DNA of 64,000 nucleotides from Flavobacteriales bacterium (GTDB lineage Bacteria; Bacteroidota; Bacteroidia; Flavobacteriales_D; Crocinitomicaceae). The notes under the pieces are model-generated. The model was given only the letters and a program-made list of their open reading frames with translations, was not told the origin of the DNA and ran no database searches. Each line of letters starts with the position of its first letter. Position 1 is the stretch's first letter. The stretch is taken from the NCBI GenBank assembly GCA_947462255.1, contig CANHOA010000007.1, forward strand, positions 62,001-126,000, given 5' to 3'. Shown piece by piece: positions 1-8,284 of the stretch. The position numbers and the translations under genes were made by a program.

Positions 1-686
1 TTCGTTCCAACATGAGTTTTGTTAATAAAGATGCAAAAATAATTGCGGTATCCTCATCAGTTTCGGGAGAAGGAAAAACATTTATCATCTTAAATCTTGC
101 CGGTCTTATTGCAGCGAGTGGAAAGAAAACATTAATTATTGACCTTGATTTAAGGAAGCCAAAAGTTCACCATGGATTTAATGTTGAAAATACGAATGGG
201 ATGAGTAATTATATTTCTGGCTTATCTACCTTCGATGACGTTATTAAACATTCCGATTTTGCTAATTTAGATTTTATTACTTCCGGCTTAATCCCACCAA
301 ACCCCTCCGAATTAATTCAAAGTAACGCGTTTAAAACTATTCTCAGCGATTTAAAAGAACGCTATGACATCATCCTTATTGATAATCCTCCAGTCGGCAT
401 CGTTTCAGATGGAATTCATGTTCTTGCACAAGCGGATATTCCTATCTACGTCTTTAAAGCTAATTATTCAAAACGCATTTTTGCAGAGCGTGTAGAAGAA
501 TTGTTTAAAGTTCAAAAAATACAAAAGCTTAATGTTATTTTAAACGGTGTTGAAAATAGTAATTCCATATATGGATATGGTTATCAATATTCCTACACAG
601 ATTCAGGGTATTATACAGAAGATGAAGAAAGCGGTTTTTTTCTTTTTAATTGGATAAATAAAATAAAAAAGAAGTGGAAGAAATAA
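1..686 (+). CDS. Tyrosine-protein kinase (BY-kinase, CpsD/Wzc type), 5'-truncated by the window edge
   Basis: The reading frame is open through the left edge (in-frame Arg-Ser-Asn precedes the Met at base 12), so this is the C-terminal part of a longer protein. It is the cytoplasmic kinase domain of a bacterial tyrosine kinase, a family that controls polymerisation and export of capsule or exopolysaccharide. Counting from the Met at base 12, Walker A GEGKT lies at residues 19-23, Walker A' LIIDLDLRKP at 41-50 and Walker B IILIDNPP near 120. A tyrosine cluster (YGYGYQYSYTDSGYY, about 187-201) is the expected autophosphorylation tail. The missing upstream part probably carries the Wzz-like chain-length domain. 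The end overlaps the next gene by 13 bp, as in one polysaccharide operon. Confidence 0.9.
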   Translation, partial: RSNMSFVNKDAKIIAVSSSVSGEGKTFIILNLAGLIAASGKKTLIIDLDLRKPKVHHGFNVENTNGMSNYISGLSTFDDVIKHSDFANLDFITSGLIPPNPSELIQSNAFKTILSDLKERYDIILIDNPPVGIVSDGIHVLAQADIPIYVFKANYSKRIFAERVEELFKVQKIQKLNVILNGVENSNSIYGYGYQYSYTDSGYYTEDEESGFFLFNWINKIKKKWKK

Positions 687-1216
687 AAACAACTATTGAT
701 GATTTAATACTAATTAAACCCTCCGTTTATAGAGATGAGCGCGGTGAGTTTTTAGAGTCGTATAATGATATAAAATATCCGCCGCTAATTAAGGAATCCC
801 ATTTTTCACAAGACAATCTATCTAAATCACATAAGCATGTTTTAAGAGGCTTGCACTTCCAATTACCGCCCTACGCGCAAGGTAAATTAGTCCAAGTATT
901 AAGAGGTTGTGTTCTTGATGTCGCAGTAGACCTAAGAAAAAATAGCTCAACATTTGGAAAGCACTTTAGCGTCGAACTAAATGAAGATAATAAATTACAA
1001 TTATGGATTCCAGTGGGCTTTGCGCATGGATTTATAGCAAAAGAAGCGGGTACTATTTTCTCTTATAAGTGCAGCAATAGTTATTCTCCCTCTCACGAAA
1101 TGACATTACTGTGGAATGATTCTGAGCTAAATATTGATTGGGGATTTGAATCGCCAATCGTATCTTCAAAAGACCGCGATGGGATATTATTTAAAGATTT
1201 TAAGAGTCCATTTTAA
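674..1216 (+). CDS. rfbC: dTDP-4-dehydrorhamnose 3,5-epimerase family protein (RmlC)
   Basis: This cupin-fold sugar epimerase of 180 residues converts dTDP-4-keto-6-deoxyglucose to dTDP-4-keto-rhamnose, a step towards dTDP-L-rhamnose for surface polysaccharide. Family marks are the N-terminal DERGEFLESYN (about 21-31), LRGLHFQ with the expected catalytic His61, and QVLRGCVLDVAVDLR. Length is normal for the family. The start is a GTG lying 13 bp inside the upstream kinase gene; no ATG gives a better N-terminus, and translational coupling is likely. RmlA, B and D are not in the window, so a related dTDP-sugar 3-epimerase role cannot be excluded. The position between the kinase and a WecA-like transferase fits a polysaccharide locus. 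Confidence 0.9.
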   Translation: MEEIKTTIDDLILIKPSVYRDERGEFLESYNDIKYPPLIKESHFSQDNLSKSHKHVLRGLHFQLPPYAQGKLVQVLRGCVLDVAVDLRKNSSTFGKHFSVELNEDNKLQLWIPVGFAHGFIAKEAGTIFSYKCSNSYSPSHEMTLLWNDSELNIDWGFESPIVSSKDRDGILFKDFKSPF

Positions 1217-1219
1217 GGT

Positions 1220-2287
1220 ATGACGATACTCTATCATTATTTAATTTTCTGTGCAACAGGACTAATTTGTTCACTTATTTTCAATCGCCTCCTGATCAAT
1301 TTTTCAGCTTCCTTAGGGATACGAAATAAAAATGATATTACTGTGCGCTGGAGTAACCAATCTAGGCCATCATTAGGCGGGATAAGCTTGTTTTTAAGCT
1401 TTTTAGGCTTTGTAATTTTATATCTCTTTCTTAATCCATCCATTAATTTATTCAGCCAAATTGACTTTACGGGACTCTTTATCGCTGCTGGCCTTGCCTT
1501 TATGATGGGGCTTTTCGATGATGCATACAACACCCGCCCACTTATTAAATTAAGTATTCAAATCTGCTGCGGCCTTATTCTTTCCTATACTGGTAGCATG
1601 ATCGAAATTACTGCCTATCCCCTACTTAATATAACTATTACATCGTTATGGGTCGTCCTATTAATGAATTCATTAAATCTACTAGATAATATGGATGGAA
1701 TAACTGGTATAACCACTATTTTTATATTGATTGCTTGTTTATCAGTGAACCTTCTCCTTGGTATTGACAGCAACCAATTATGGAACTTAATGCTTCTTTC
1801 AGTAATTGGATCGCTAATTGGATTTTTAGTTTTTAATCATCCACCAGCAAAACTCTTTATGGGTGATTCAGGAAGTCAATATCTAGGTTTAATAGTCGCT
1901 TTTTTTTCCATTAAATTTATTTTTGGTGCTAACAGTATCGCTAATGCAATTCCTTTATGGCAAGTAATTATAGGTTTAACGGTATGTTTTAGCGCTCCAT
2001 TCATTGATACGTTTACAGTTATCTTTAATCGGATTAAACGCAAGAGTTCTCCATTCATTGGGGGCAAAGACCACACTACGCACCATCTTGTATATATAGG
2101 CTACAGTGAAAAAAAAGTTTTTTATTGCTTTACACTAATTGGATTAATTTCCGCTTTAATAACATTTTTATTATTTTGGCAGGCAAGAAGTACTATGAAT
2201 TGGTTCAGTTTTGTAGCTCTTGCTTGGTTTTTATTTGCCTTCTATTTTCTGTATAAAAATACCCTCATTAAAAGTCAAAATAAATGA
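1220..2287 (+). CDS. WecA/MraY-family undecaprenyl-phosphate sugar-1-phosphate transferase
   Basis: This polytopic inner-membrane enzyme of 355 residues should transfer a sugar-1-phosphate from a nucleotide sugar onto undecaprenyl phosphate, the first membrane step in making a polysaccharide or O-antigen. Conserved cytoplasmic motifs appear in family order: GLFDDAYN, NLLDNMDG, FMGDSGS and the His motif DHTTHHL. These acidic residues bind Mg2+ and the lipid phosphate. About ten hydrophobic segments are visible. It is closer to WecA than to MraY because it sits outside any mur cluster and next to RmlC and a BY-kinase. The sugar cannot be deduced. It begins 3 bp after rfbC and its TGA overlaps the next ATG in an ATGA junction. 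Confidence 0.9.
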   Translation: MTILYHYLIFCATGLICSLIFNRLLINFSASLGIRNKNDITVRWSNQSRPSLGGISLFLSFLGFVILYLFLNPSINLFSQIDFTGLFIAAGLAFMMGLFDDAYNTRPLIKLSIQICCGLILSYTGSMIEITAYPLLNITITSLWVVLLMNSLNLLDNMDGITGITTIFILIACLSVNLLLGIDSNQLWNLMLLSVIGSLIGFLVFNHPPAKLFMGDSGSQYLGLIVAFFSIKFIFGANSIANAIPLWQVIIGLTVCFSAPFIDTFTVIFNRIKRKSSPFIGGKDHTTHHLVYIGYSEKKVFYCFTLIGLISALITFLLFWQARSTMNWFSFVALAWFLFAFYFLYKNTLIKSQNK

Positions 2288-3195
2288 AACCATACATCAT
2301 TTTATTACTTTCCATTTTAATGTTTGGGTGTAAAGACGAAAGAAGCCAACAAAAAGAAGTAAGCCAAATTTCCAAACAAAATCAGTTACCAAAGCTGCCA
2401 TTAAAAATGACGCTTTTTGGAGAGACCATAGATTTGCAAGATGAAGATATTCGCGAACGCTTAGATAATGAATTGATTGTTAATTCATACTTTCATAGTG
2501 CTACCACTCTTATTATCAAAAGATCAAATCGGTATTTTCCGAACATTGAAAAATTATTAAAAGGAGAAAAAATACACGATGATTTTAAATATTTGAGTGT
2601 CATTGAAAGTAATTTAACACAAGCTAGAAGTCCAGCAGGCGCATTAGGATTTTGGCAATTTATGCCCCAGACAGCAAGTGAATATAATTTAGTGATCAAT
2701 GCTGAAATTGACGAACGCCTTGATGTTCACAAAAGCACCCTAGCTGCCTGTGCTTATTTAAGAAGATCGCATGCTGAATTTAAGGACTGGGTCTTAGCTG
2801 CAGCATCTTACAACAGAGGTATGGGCGGGATTCGTTCCGATATGAGAAATCAATATGCAACAAATTATTTTGATGTCGAAATGAACAATGAAACTGCGCG
2901 ATATGTTTTTAGGATTATGGCAATGAAGCTCATACTAGAAAATCCTAAGGCATATGGATTCAATATTAATTCTAGTGATCTATATCCTGAACGAAAGACA
3001 TACCCTTTGGTGATTAACTATCCAATTAAAGATTTAGCGCTATGGGCAAAAAACAAGGGTGTCAACCTTAAAATTTTGCGAAAATTAAATCCCTGGTTAA
3101 TTGGAAATTCGCTAACTATTCGACCATTAAATTATACAATTGACCTTCCAATACCTAGCTATAATCTGAAAAATTACCTCGATTACAAAAAATGA
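2284..3195 (+). CDS. Lipoprotein lytic transglycosylase (SLT domain, MltD-like)
   Basis: Murein hydrolase of 303 residues, predicted to cleave the MurNAc-GlcNAc bond with formation of anhydro-MurNAc. A short lipoprotein signal ends at Cys16 (SILMFGC). The SLT core follows, with the catalytic Glu108 in VIESNL, the downstream GALGFWQFMPQTA motif, and AASYNRG near the end of the domain. The last 60 residues (INYPIKDLALWAKNKGVN and onward) look like a degenerate LysM-type peptidoglycan-binding module. It overlaps the transferase upstream and uvrA downstream by 4 bp each (ATGA junctions), so the three genes are probably translated from one message. A role in opening the wall for polysaccharide export is an inference from position only. 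Confidence 0.88.
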   Translation: MKPYIILLLSILMFGCKDERSQQKEVSQISKQNQLPKLPLKMTLFGETIDLQDEDIRERLDNELIVNSYFHSATTLIIKRSNRYFPNIEKLLKGEKIHDDFKYLSVIESNLTQARSPAGALGFWQFMPQTASEYNLVINAEIDERLDVHKSTLAACAYLRRSHAEFKDWVLAAASYNRGMGGIRSDMRNQYATNYFDVEMNNETARYVFRIMAMKLILENPKAYGFNINSSDLYPERKTYPLVINYPIKDLALWAKNKGVNLKILRKLNPWLIGNSLTIRPLNYTIDLPIPSYNLKNYLDYKK

Positions 3196-6011
3196 AGATA
3201 GAAAAGATTGAATCAGGACATATATCTATTTTCGGAGCGAAAGAGCATAACCTAAAAAACATAGACTTAAAAATCCCTAGAAATCAGTTGACCGTTTTCA
3301 CAGGTTTGAGTGGCAGTGGTAAATCTTCTCTTGCTTTCGACACTATTTTTGCTGAAGGCCAACGGCGATATATCGAAACATTCTCTTCCTATGTTCGCCA
3401 GTTTATCGGTAACTTAGAAAGACCCGAAGTAGATAAAATTGATGGCTTAAGTCCGGTTATTGCCATCGAACAGAAAACTGTTTCACGCTCGCCCAGATCA
3501 ACTGTTGGAACAATTACAGAGCTCTATGATTTCTTTAGACTCCTATATGCAAGGGCGTCAACAGCTTATTCTCTTCATAGTGGGGAAAAAATGGTAAACT
3601 ATTCAGAGGAAGAAATTACTGAAATCATACTCACAACCTACGCTGGAAAAAAAGTTGCCTTATTAGCACCAAAAGTTAGAGGTCGTAAAGGTCATTACAG
3701 AGAACTATTTGAGCAGATCCTGAGAATCGGCTATACAAAAGTTAGAGTTGATGGCGAAGTTCAAGATATTACCAAAGGCATGCGCCTAGATCGCTATAAA
3801 AATCATGATATTGAGATGGTTATTGATCGAATAGTTGTTGAACAAAAAGATAGAAAACGCCTAAATGACGCTGTTCAGATTTGCCTAAAACATGGCGATG
3901 CGAACATGATGGTACTCGACATGGAAACGAATAAAAGTCACTATTTTAGTCGCTCTCTGATGTGTCCCACAAGCGGAATTAGTTATCCTGAACCTGAACC
4001 CAATTTATTTTCTTTTAATTCTCCATACGGAGCTTGTCAAGTTTGCAGTGGATTAGGAGATGTAAGTGTTGCATCAATGGAAAAAATCATCCCCGATCCA
4101 TCAAAATCAATACGAAAAGGTGGATTAGCTCCTCTAGGGGAATACAAAAAAAGCTGGATTTTTGATAAAATTGAGGAACTTGTTATTGCCAACGGATATA
4201 ATATTGCTACTCCGCTTGCAGAATATGATGAAGAGCTTGTGAAATTGATTTTGTATGGTAATGAAGATATGGAGCTAATAAGTGGTGATAATACCGCTCG
4301 ATTTGAAGGAATTATCAACTTTATTTCTAGACATGCTGAAGATAGTACTGCTGGTATACAGCGATGGGCACAAGGATTTATGAATAAAAAAACATGTGAT
4401 TCTTGCTCAGGTTACCGACTTAGAAAAGAAGCGCTACATTTTAAAATTGGACAGCTACACATTGGACAAATTTCCAATATGGATTTAAGTGAATTATCAA
4501 AATGGCTAACAGAAATTGAAAGTCACTTGACCAACGATCAATCCATTATTGCCTATGAAATCATTAAAGAAATTCGTTCTCGCTTACACTTTATCTTAGA
4601 GGTTGGACTTGAGTACCTCACCTTAAATCGCTCTTCCAAAGGTCTTTCCGGTGGTGAAGCGCAACGCATACGCCTTGCCACGCAAATTGGAACTGAATTG
4701 ATCAACGTTTTATACATTCTCGATGAACCCTCCATTGGATTGCACCAGCGCGACAATCAAAAACTAATTGCATCCTTAAAGAAACTAAGGGATGCTGGCA
4801 ATACGGTATTAGTGGTGGAACACGATAGAGAAATGATGGAGGAAGCAGACTTTGTGGTAGATATTGGTCCGGGCGCAGGGATTTATGGGGGAGAAATTAT
4901 GTATGCTGGCAATTATGCAGGATTATTAAAAACCGGAAGCTTAACGGCAGCCTATCTAAATGGGGATAAGAAAATTAGCATGCCTAGTCAACGCCGAAAA
5001 GGAAATGGAAAAAAAATCACCTTGAAAAAAGCAAGTGGCCACAACCTAAAAAATGTTGATCTAATCTTACCTTTAGGAACCTTCACTTGCATAACAGGCG
5101 TATCGGGAAGCGGCAAATCCTCCTTGATAAGCCATACCCTTTATCCCATTTTGCTAAAACACATTTACAAAGGCGTTCGTGAACCGCTTCCCTATAAAAG
5201 TATTGAAGGACTTGAGCACATTGATAAAGTAATTGATATTGACCAAAGTCCAATTGGCAGAACACCTCGTTCAAATCCGGTAACCTACACTAAAGTATTT
5301 GATGAAATACGAAGTTTGTTTGCGTCCTTACCAGAAGCACAAATTAGAGGGTACAAACCAGGGCGATTTTCTTTCAATGTTGCTGGAGGGAAATGTGAAA
5401 CCTGCAACGGTGGTGGAATGCGCTTAATTGAGATGAATTTTTTGCCCGATGTTTATGTGAAGTGTGAAACCTGTAATGGACAACGCTACAACAAAGAAAC
5501 CATCGAAATAAAATACAAAGGGAAATCAATTGCGGATGTATTAAACATGAACATTTCCGAAGCGGTAGTATTTTTTGAACACCTGCCAAAAATTTATCGT
5601 GTTTTAGAAACCTTGAATAGCGTGGGACTAGGATATGTAACACTTGGACAATCATCCACTACCCTTTCGGGAGGCGAAGCACAACGCATAAAATTAGCAA
5701 GTGAATTAACAAAGAAAGGGACTGGTAAAACCATTTATTTACTCGACGAACCTTCAACAGGATTGCATTTTGAAGACATTGAATTACTCTTAACTGTTTT
5801 GCAACGATTAGTTGACGAAGGAAATACCGTAGTCGTGATTGAACATAATCTTGATATCATTAAAACAGCCGATTATATTATTGATTTAGGTCCGGAAGGC
5901 GGCAGTGGTGGCGGTAGCATTTGCTGCATGGGAACGCCCGAAGAACTTGTTAAACTGCATGCCTTAAGCTCTTATACAGCTAAGTACTTGAAGCAAGAAA
6001 TGATGAAATGA
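3192..6011 (+). CDS. uvrA: Excinuclease ABC subunit A
   Basis: DNA-damage recognition ATPase of nucleotide excision repair; it loads UvrB at lesions. At 939 residues it matches the usual 940. Both ABC halves are complete: Walker A GLSGSGKSS near residue 41 and GVSGSGKSS near 640, two ABC signatures (LSGGEAQRIRLA and LSGGEAQRIKLA), and two Walker B segments ending LDEPS. The C-terminal zinc finger is intact (CETCNGGG ... CETCNGQ). The first finger reads CPTSGIS where the classic form is CPxCG, so one ligand is replaced by Ser, a state I recall in other Bacteroidota proteins. It overlaps the lytic transglycosylase gene by 4 bp, an unusual partner, perhaps only a shared promoter. Confidence 0.97.
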   Translation: MKIEKIESGHISIFGAKEHNLKNIDLKIPRNQLTVFTGLSGSGKSSLAFDTIFAEGQRRYIETFSSYVRQFIGNLERPEVDKIDGLSPVIAIEQKTVSRSPRSTVGTITELYDFFRLLYARASTAYSLHSGEKMVNYSEEEITEIILTTYAGKKVALLAPKVRGRKGHYRELFEQILRIGYTKVRVDGEVQDITKGMRLDRYKNHDIEMVIDRIVVEQKDRKRLNDAVQICLKHGDANMMVLDMETNKSHYFSRSLMCPTSGISYPEPEPNLFSFNSPYGACQVCSGLGDVSVASMEKIIPDPSKSIRKGGLAPLGEYKKSWIFDKIEELVIANGYNIATPLAEYDEELVKLILYGNEDMELISGDNTARFEGIINFISRHAEDSTAGIQRWAQGFMNKKTCDSCSGYRLRKEALHFKIGQLHIGQISNMDLSELSKWLTEIESHLTNDQSIIAYEIIKEIRSRLHFILEVGLEYLTLNRSSKGLSGGEAQRIRLATQIGTELINVLYILDEPSIGLHQRDNQKLIASLKKLRDAGNTVLVVEHDREMMEEADFVVDIGPGAGIYGGEIMYAGNYAGLLKTGSLTAAYLNGDKKISMPSQRRKGNGKKITLKKASGHNLKNVDLILPLGTFTCITGVSGSGKSSLISHTLYPILLKHIYKGVREPLPYKSIEGLEHIDKVIDIDQSPIGRTPRSNPVTYTKVFDEIRSLFASLPEAQIRGYKPGRFSFNVAGGKCETCNGGGMRLIEMNFLPDVYVKCETCNGQRYNKETIEIKYKGKSIADVLNMNISEAVVFFEHLPKIYRVLETLNSVGLGYVTLGQSSTTLSGGEAQRIKLASELTKKGTGKTIYLLDEPSTGLHFEDIELLLTVLQRLVDEGNTVVVIEHNLDIIKTADYIIDLGPEGGSGGGSICCMGTPEELVKLHALSSYTAKYLKQEMMK

Positions 6012-6064
6012 AAAATTATTTCGTTAAAACTTAAAATTGTTTAAGCTTAGATTGAAAATTGAAT

Positions 6065-6072
6065 TAATTTTA
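6065..6072 (+). promoter_or_regulatory. Possible -7 box for trxA
   Basis: TAATTTTA matches the Bacteroidota -7 consensus TAnnTTTG at seven of eight positions and lies 31 bp before the trxA ATG. The nearest upstream TTG (6037-6039) is 25 bp away, slightly too far for a -33 box. Confidence 0.35.
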
Positions 6073-6103
6073 CAATCTATTAAAAAAAATAAAATCAAAT
6101 ACA

Positions 6104-6424
6104 ATGGCAGTAGAAATAACAGATTTAAATTTTGATGAGTTGGTAATGAATTCAACTCAACCCGTAGTCGTAGATTTTTGGGCGGAATGGTGTGGCCCAT
6201 GTAGATTAATTGGACCTGTAATAGAAGAACTTTCCAAAGAATATGAAGGAAGAGCCATTGTTGGAAAAGTGGATGTAGATGCTAATTCAGAAGTTTCCGC
6301 AAAATTTAATGTTAGAAGTATACCAACCGTTTTGTTTATACAAAATGGAGTTGTCGTAGATAAATCTGTAGGTGCTGTTCCAAAAGCGACTCTTGCTGAA
6401 AAGCTAAACGCCCTATTGTCATAA
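6104..6424 (+). CDS. trxA: Thioredoxin
   Basis: Small cytoplasmic thiol-disulfide reductase of 106 residues that passes electrons from thioredoxin reductase to many targets. The active site WCGPC is at residues 29-33, with the redox cysteines Cys30 and Cys33. The family cis-proline segment RSIPTVLF and the C-terminal strand-helix are present. Length is typical of TrxA. The leader just before the ATG is A-rich with no Shine-Dalgarno motif, as usual in Bacteroidota. The gene stands alone between a weak promoter and a good intrinsic terminator directly after its stop codon, so it is probably a single transcription unit. Confidence 0.97.
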   Translation: MAVEITDLNFDELVMNSTQPVVVDFWAEWCGPCRLIGPVIEELSKEYEGRAIVGKVDVDANSEVSAKFNVRSIPTVLFIQNGVVVDKSVGAVPKATLAEKLNALLS

Positions 6425-6431
6425 CCTATTG

Positions 6432-6454
6432 AGCCGCTAAGCGGCTTTTTTTTT
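6432..6454 (+). terminator. Intrinsic terminator after trxA
   Basis: Six-base-pair GC-rich stem AGCCGC / GCGGCT with a TAA loop, followed directly by nine T residues. It begins 8 bp after the trxA stop codon. Confidence 0.9.
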
Positions 6455-6463
6455 AAACTCAGA

Positions 6464-7165
6464 ATGGATAATTTTTTTCGCAGGTTAAAAATTTATGGAA
6501 TTGGTTTTGGCATTGGTTTAATTTGTGTCTTTTTATTTTTTCGTAATAGAGGATGCAACTGGCTTCCGGAAAACAGAGTGAAATCAGCTTTCATTGAACG
6601 CGTAATTGTTGTGCATGAGGAAGAAATGCCTTCTTTTAAAGCGCTTGCATTGAATGAAAATCAACTTAACGATTTGATACAAAACTCATCTATTTCCTTT
6701 ACCGAAAGTAAAAAGAAAGGAGAACCTAAAGCCTATCAATTAACAGGGGCCTTACCCAACGGTAAATCTCTCCGTTTCATTTTAACTCTTCCTGACCGAA
6801 GTGTTATTAGCGAAATGAAGATCAATGCTACAGCAACTGAAAAAGTTAAAAATTCAATAACAGGAAAAGGTTACCCAGTCTTGTTTCCAAACAATAAAGA
6901 ACTTTTCGATTTGGGAACTGATAAAAACATTCTGACAAAGCTAAACTCCGTTGGAATAGTAAAAAGCGAGCAATTGTTAAAAATGATCAAAGAAATTGGC
7001 TACATAGATTATTCAAAATCAACATTTGATAGTGAAAAATCATCACATTGCTGGGTTATCGAAAAACCGTCTGCTGCCTTTTCAATGCAAACAACTTGGT
7101 ACAAAGATAAAATCACCCTTAAATCAGTTGAATTAGCTAATTCAGAAGAAAATCCAAGCAACTAA
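6464..7165 (+). CDS. Membrane-anchored protein of unknown function
   Basis: Protein of 233 residues with one hydrophobic N-terminal segment (about residues 9-24, IYGIGFGIGLICVFLFF) followed by NRGCNWLPENRVK and a soluble remainder. The N-terminal pattern of a short anchor and then Cys-x-Trp-Leu-Pro-x-x-x-Arg-Val recalls proteins of other Flavobacteriia annotated as DUF4258, but I hold that family name with low confidence. No catalytic motif is visible. It starts only 10 bp after the trxA terminator and ends 71 bp before lpxD, so it may have its own message or depend on read-through. Function not assigned. Confidence 0.7.
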   Translation: MDNFFRRLKIYGIGFGIGLICVFLFFRNRGCNWLPENRVKSAFIERVIVVHEEEMPSFKALALNENQLNDLIQNSSISFTESKKKGEPKAYQLTGALPNGKSLRFILTLPDRSVISEMKINATATEKVKNSITGKGYPVLFPNNKELFDLGTDKNILTKLNSVGIVKSEQLLKMIKEIGYIDYSKSTFDSEKSSHCWVIEKPSAAFSMQTTWYKDKITLKSVELANSEENPSN

Positions 7166-7224
7166 TCACCTTATCATGTTAATAAATTAATCACCTTAAG
7201 GAAGGCTGTCAAGCATTATATAAT

Positions 7225-7232
7225 TATATTTG
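7225..7232 (+). promoter_or_regulatory. -7 box TATATTTG directly before lpxD
   Basis: An exact TAnnTTTG box ending 4 bp before the lpxD ATG. No good TTG -33 box is seen; a CTG sits 17 bp upstream (7205-7207). If used, transcription would begin at or next to the start codon. Confidence 0.55.
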
Positions 7233-7236
7233 ATGA

Positions 7237-8283
7237 ATGGAATTTTCGGCCGAACAAATCGCAGAGATCCTCAAGGGGAAAATAATTGGTGAACCAACAA
7301 TTACGGTTAATGGTTTAGCAAAAATTGAAGAAGGTCGAACAGGAACGCTTTCCTTCTTATCGAATCCCAAATACGAAAACTATATTTATACCACAGCATC
7401 TAGTATTTGTATTGTTAACGACTCCTTTATACCAAGTAAACCACTTCCCAAAACACTTACCTTAATTAAAGTGGAAGATGCCTATGCTTGTTTTGCTAAA
7501 CTCTTAGAAGTATATAGTAACCTAAGCAAAAAGCAAGCTGTAATTGAGCAACCGACATTTGTAGACGAAAGCGCAAAAATTGCTACCGGCGTTTACTTAG
7601 GAGCATTTACTTATGTTGGGAAAAACGTGGAAATTGGCGAAAACTGTAGCATATACCCTAACACATACCTTGGTGACAATGTAAAAATTGGGAAGCAAAC
7701 AACCCTCTATTCAGGTGTAAGTATCTATGACGCTTGTACAATTGGAGAAAATTGCATACTTCATGCAGGTGTTGTTGTTGGATCTGATGGATTCGGTTTT
7801 GCACCCGATGAGCATGGCGTTTATCAAAAAATACCTCAAATCGGTAACGTAATCATTGAAGACAATGTGGAGATTGGAGCAAATTCTACCATTGACAGGG
7901 CCACTATGGGCTCGACCATTATCCGTAAAGGTGTCAAAATAGATAATCTATGTCAAGTAGCACACAATGTAGAAATTGGTGAAAATACAGCCATGGCAGC
8001 CCAAGTTGGTATTGCAGGTTCGGCAAAAATTGGCAAGCGAGTAATGATTGGCGGTCAGGCTGGTATTAGTGGACATCTTGAAATTGCTGATGAAACAAAA
8101 ATTGTTGCGCAATCCGGTGTTCCTTCCAGTGTGAAGAAAGCCATAACCTTAATGGGTTCACCTAGCTTTCCAATAGATGATTTTAAACGGTCTTTTATTG
8201 GCTTTAGAAAACTGCCTCAACTGATGAATAGAATTAGTGAATTAGAGGCGAAATTGGAAGCCCTTACGTCAAAAAATAAATAG
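7237..8283 (+). CDS. lpxD: UDP-3-O-(3-hydroxyacyl)glucosamine N-acyltransferase
   Basis: Third enzyme of lipid A synthesis: it adds a 3-hydroxyacyl chain from acyl-ACP to the amine of UDP-3-O-acyl-glucosamine. At 348 residues it has the family layout: an N-terminal uridine-binding domain (FSAEQIAEILKGKIIG to about residue 100), a left-handed beta-helix of hexapeptide repeats (about 105-310) and a C-terminal helix. The catalytic His lies in CQVAHNVEIG. The start is fixed by the typical opening MEFSAEQIAEIL. It is followed after 1 bp by the lpxC-fabZ fusion and then lpxA, so the operon carries three consecutive steps of the early Raetz pathway. Confidence 0.96.
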   Translation: MEFSAEQIAEILKGKIIGEPTITVNGLAKIEEGRTGTLSFLSNPKYENYIYTTASSICIVNDSFIPSKPLPKTLTLIKVEDAYACFAKLLEVYSNLSKKQAVIEQPTFVDESAKIATGVYLGAFTYVGKNVEIGENCSIYPNTYLGDNVKIGKQTTLYSGVSIYDACTIGENCILHAGVVVGSDGFGFAPDEHGVYQKIPQIGNVIIEDNVEIGANSTIDRATMGSTIIRKGVKIDNLCQVAHNVEIGENTAMAAQVGIAGSAKIGKRVMIGGQAGISGHLEIADETKIVAQSGVPSSVKKAITLMGSPSFPIDDFKRSFIGFRKLPQLMNRISELEAKLEALTSKNK

Positions 8284-8284
8284 C

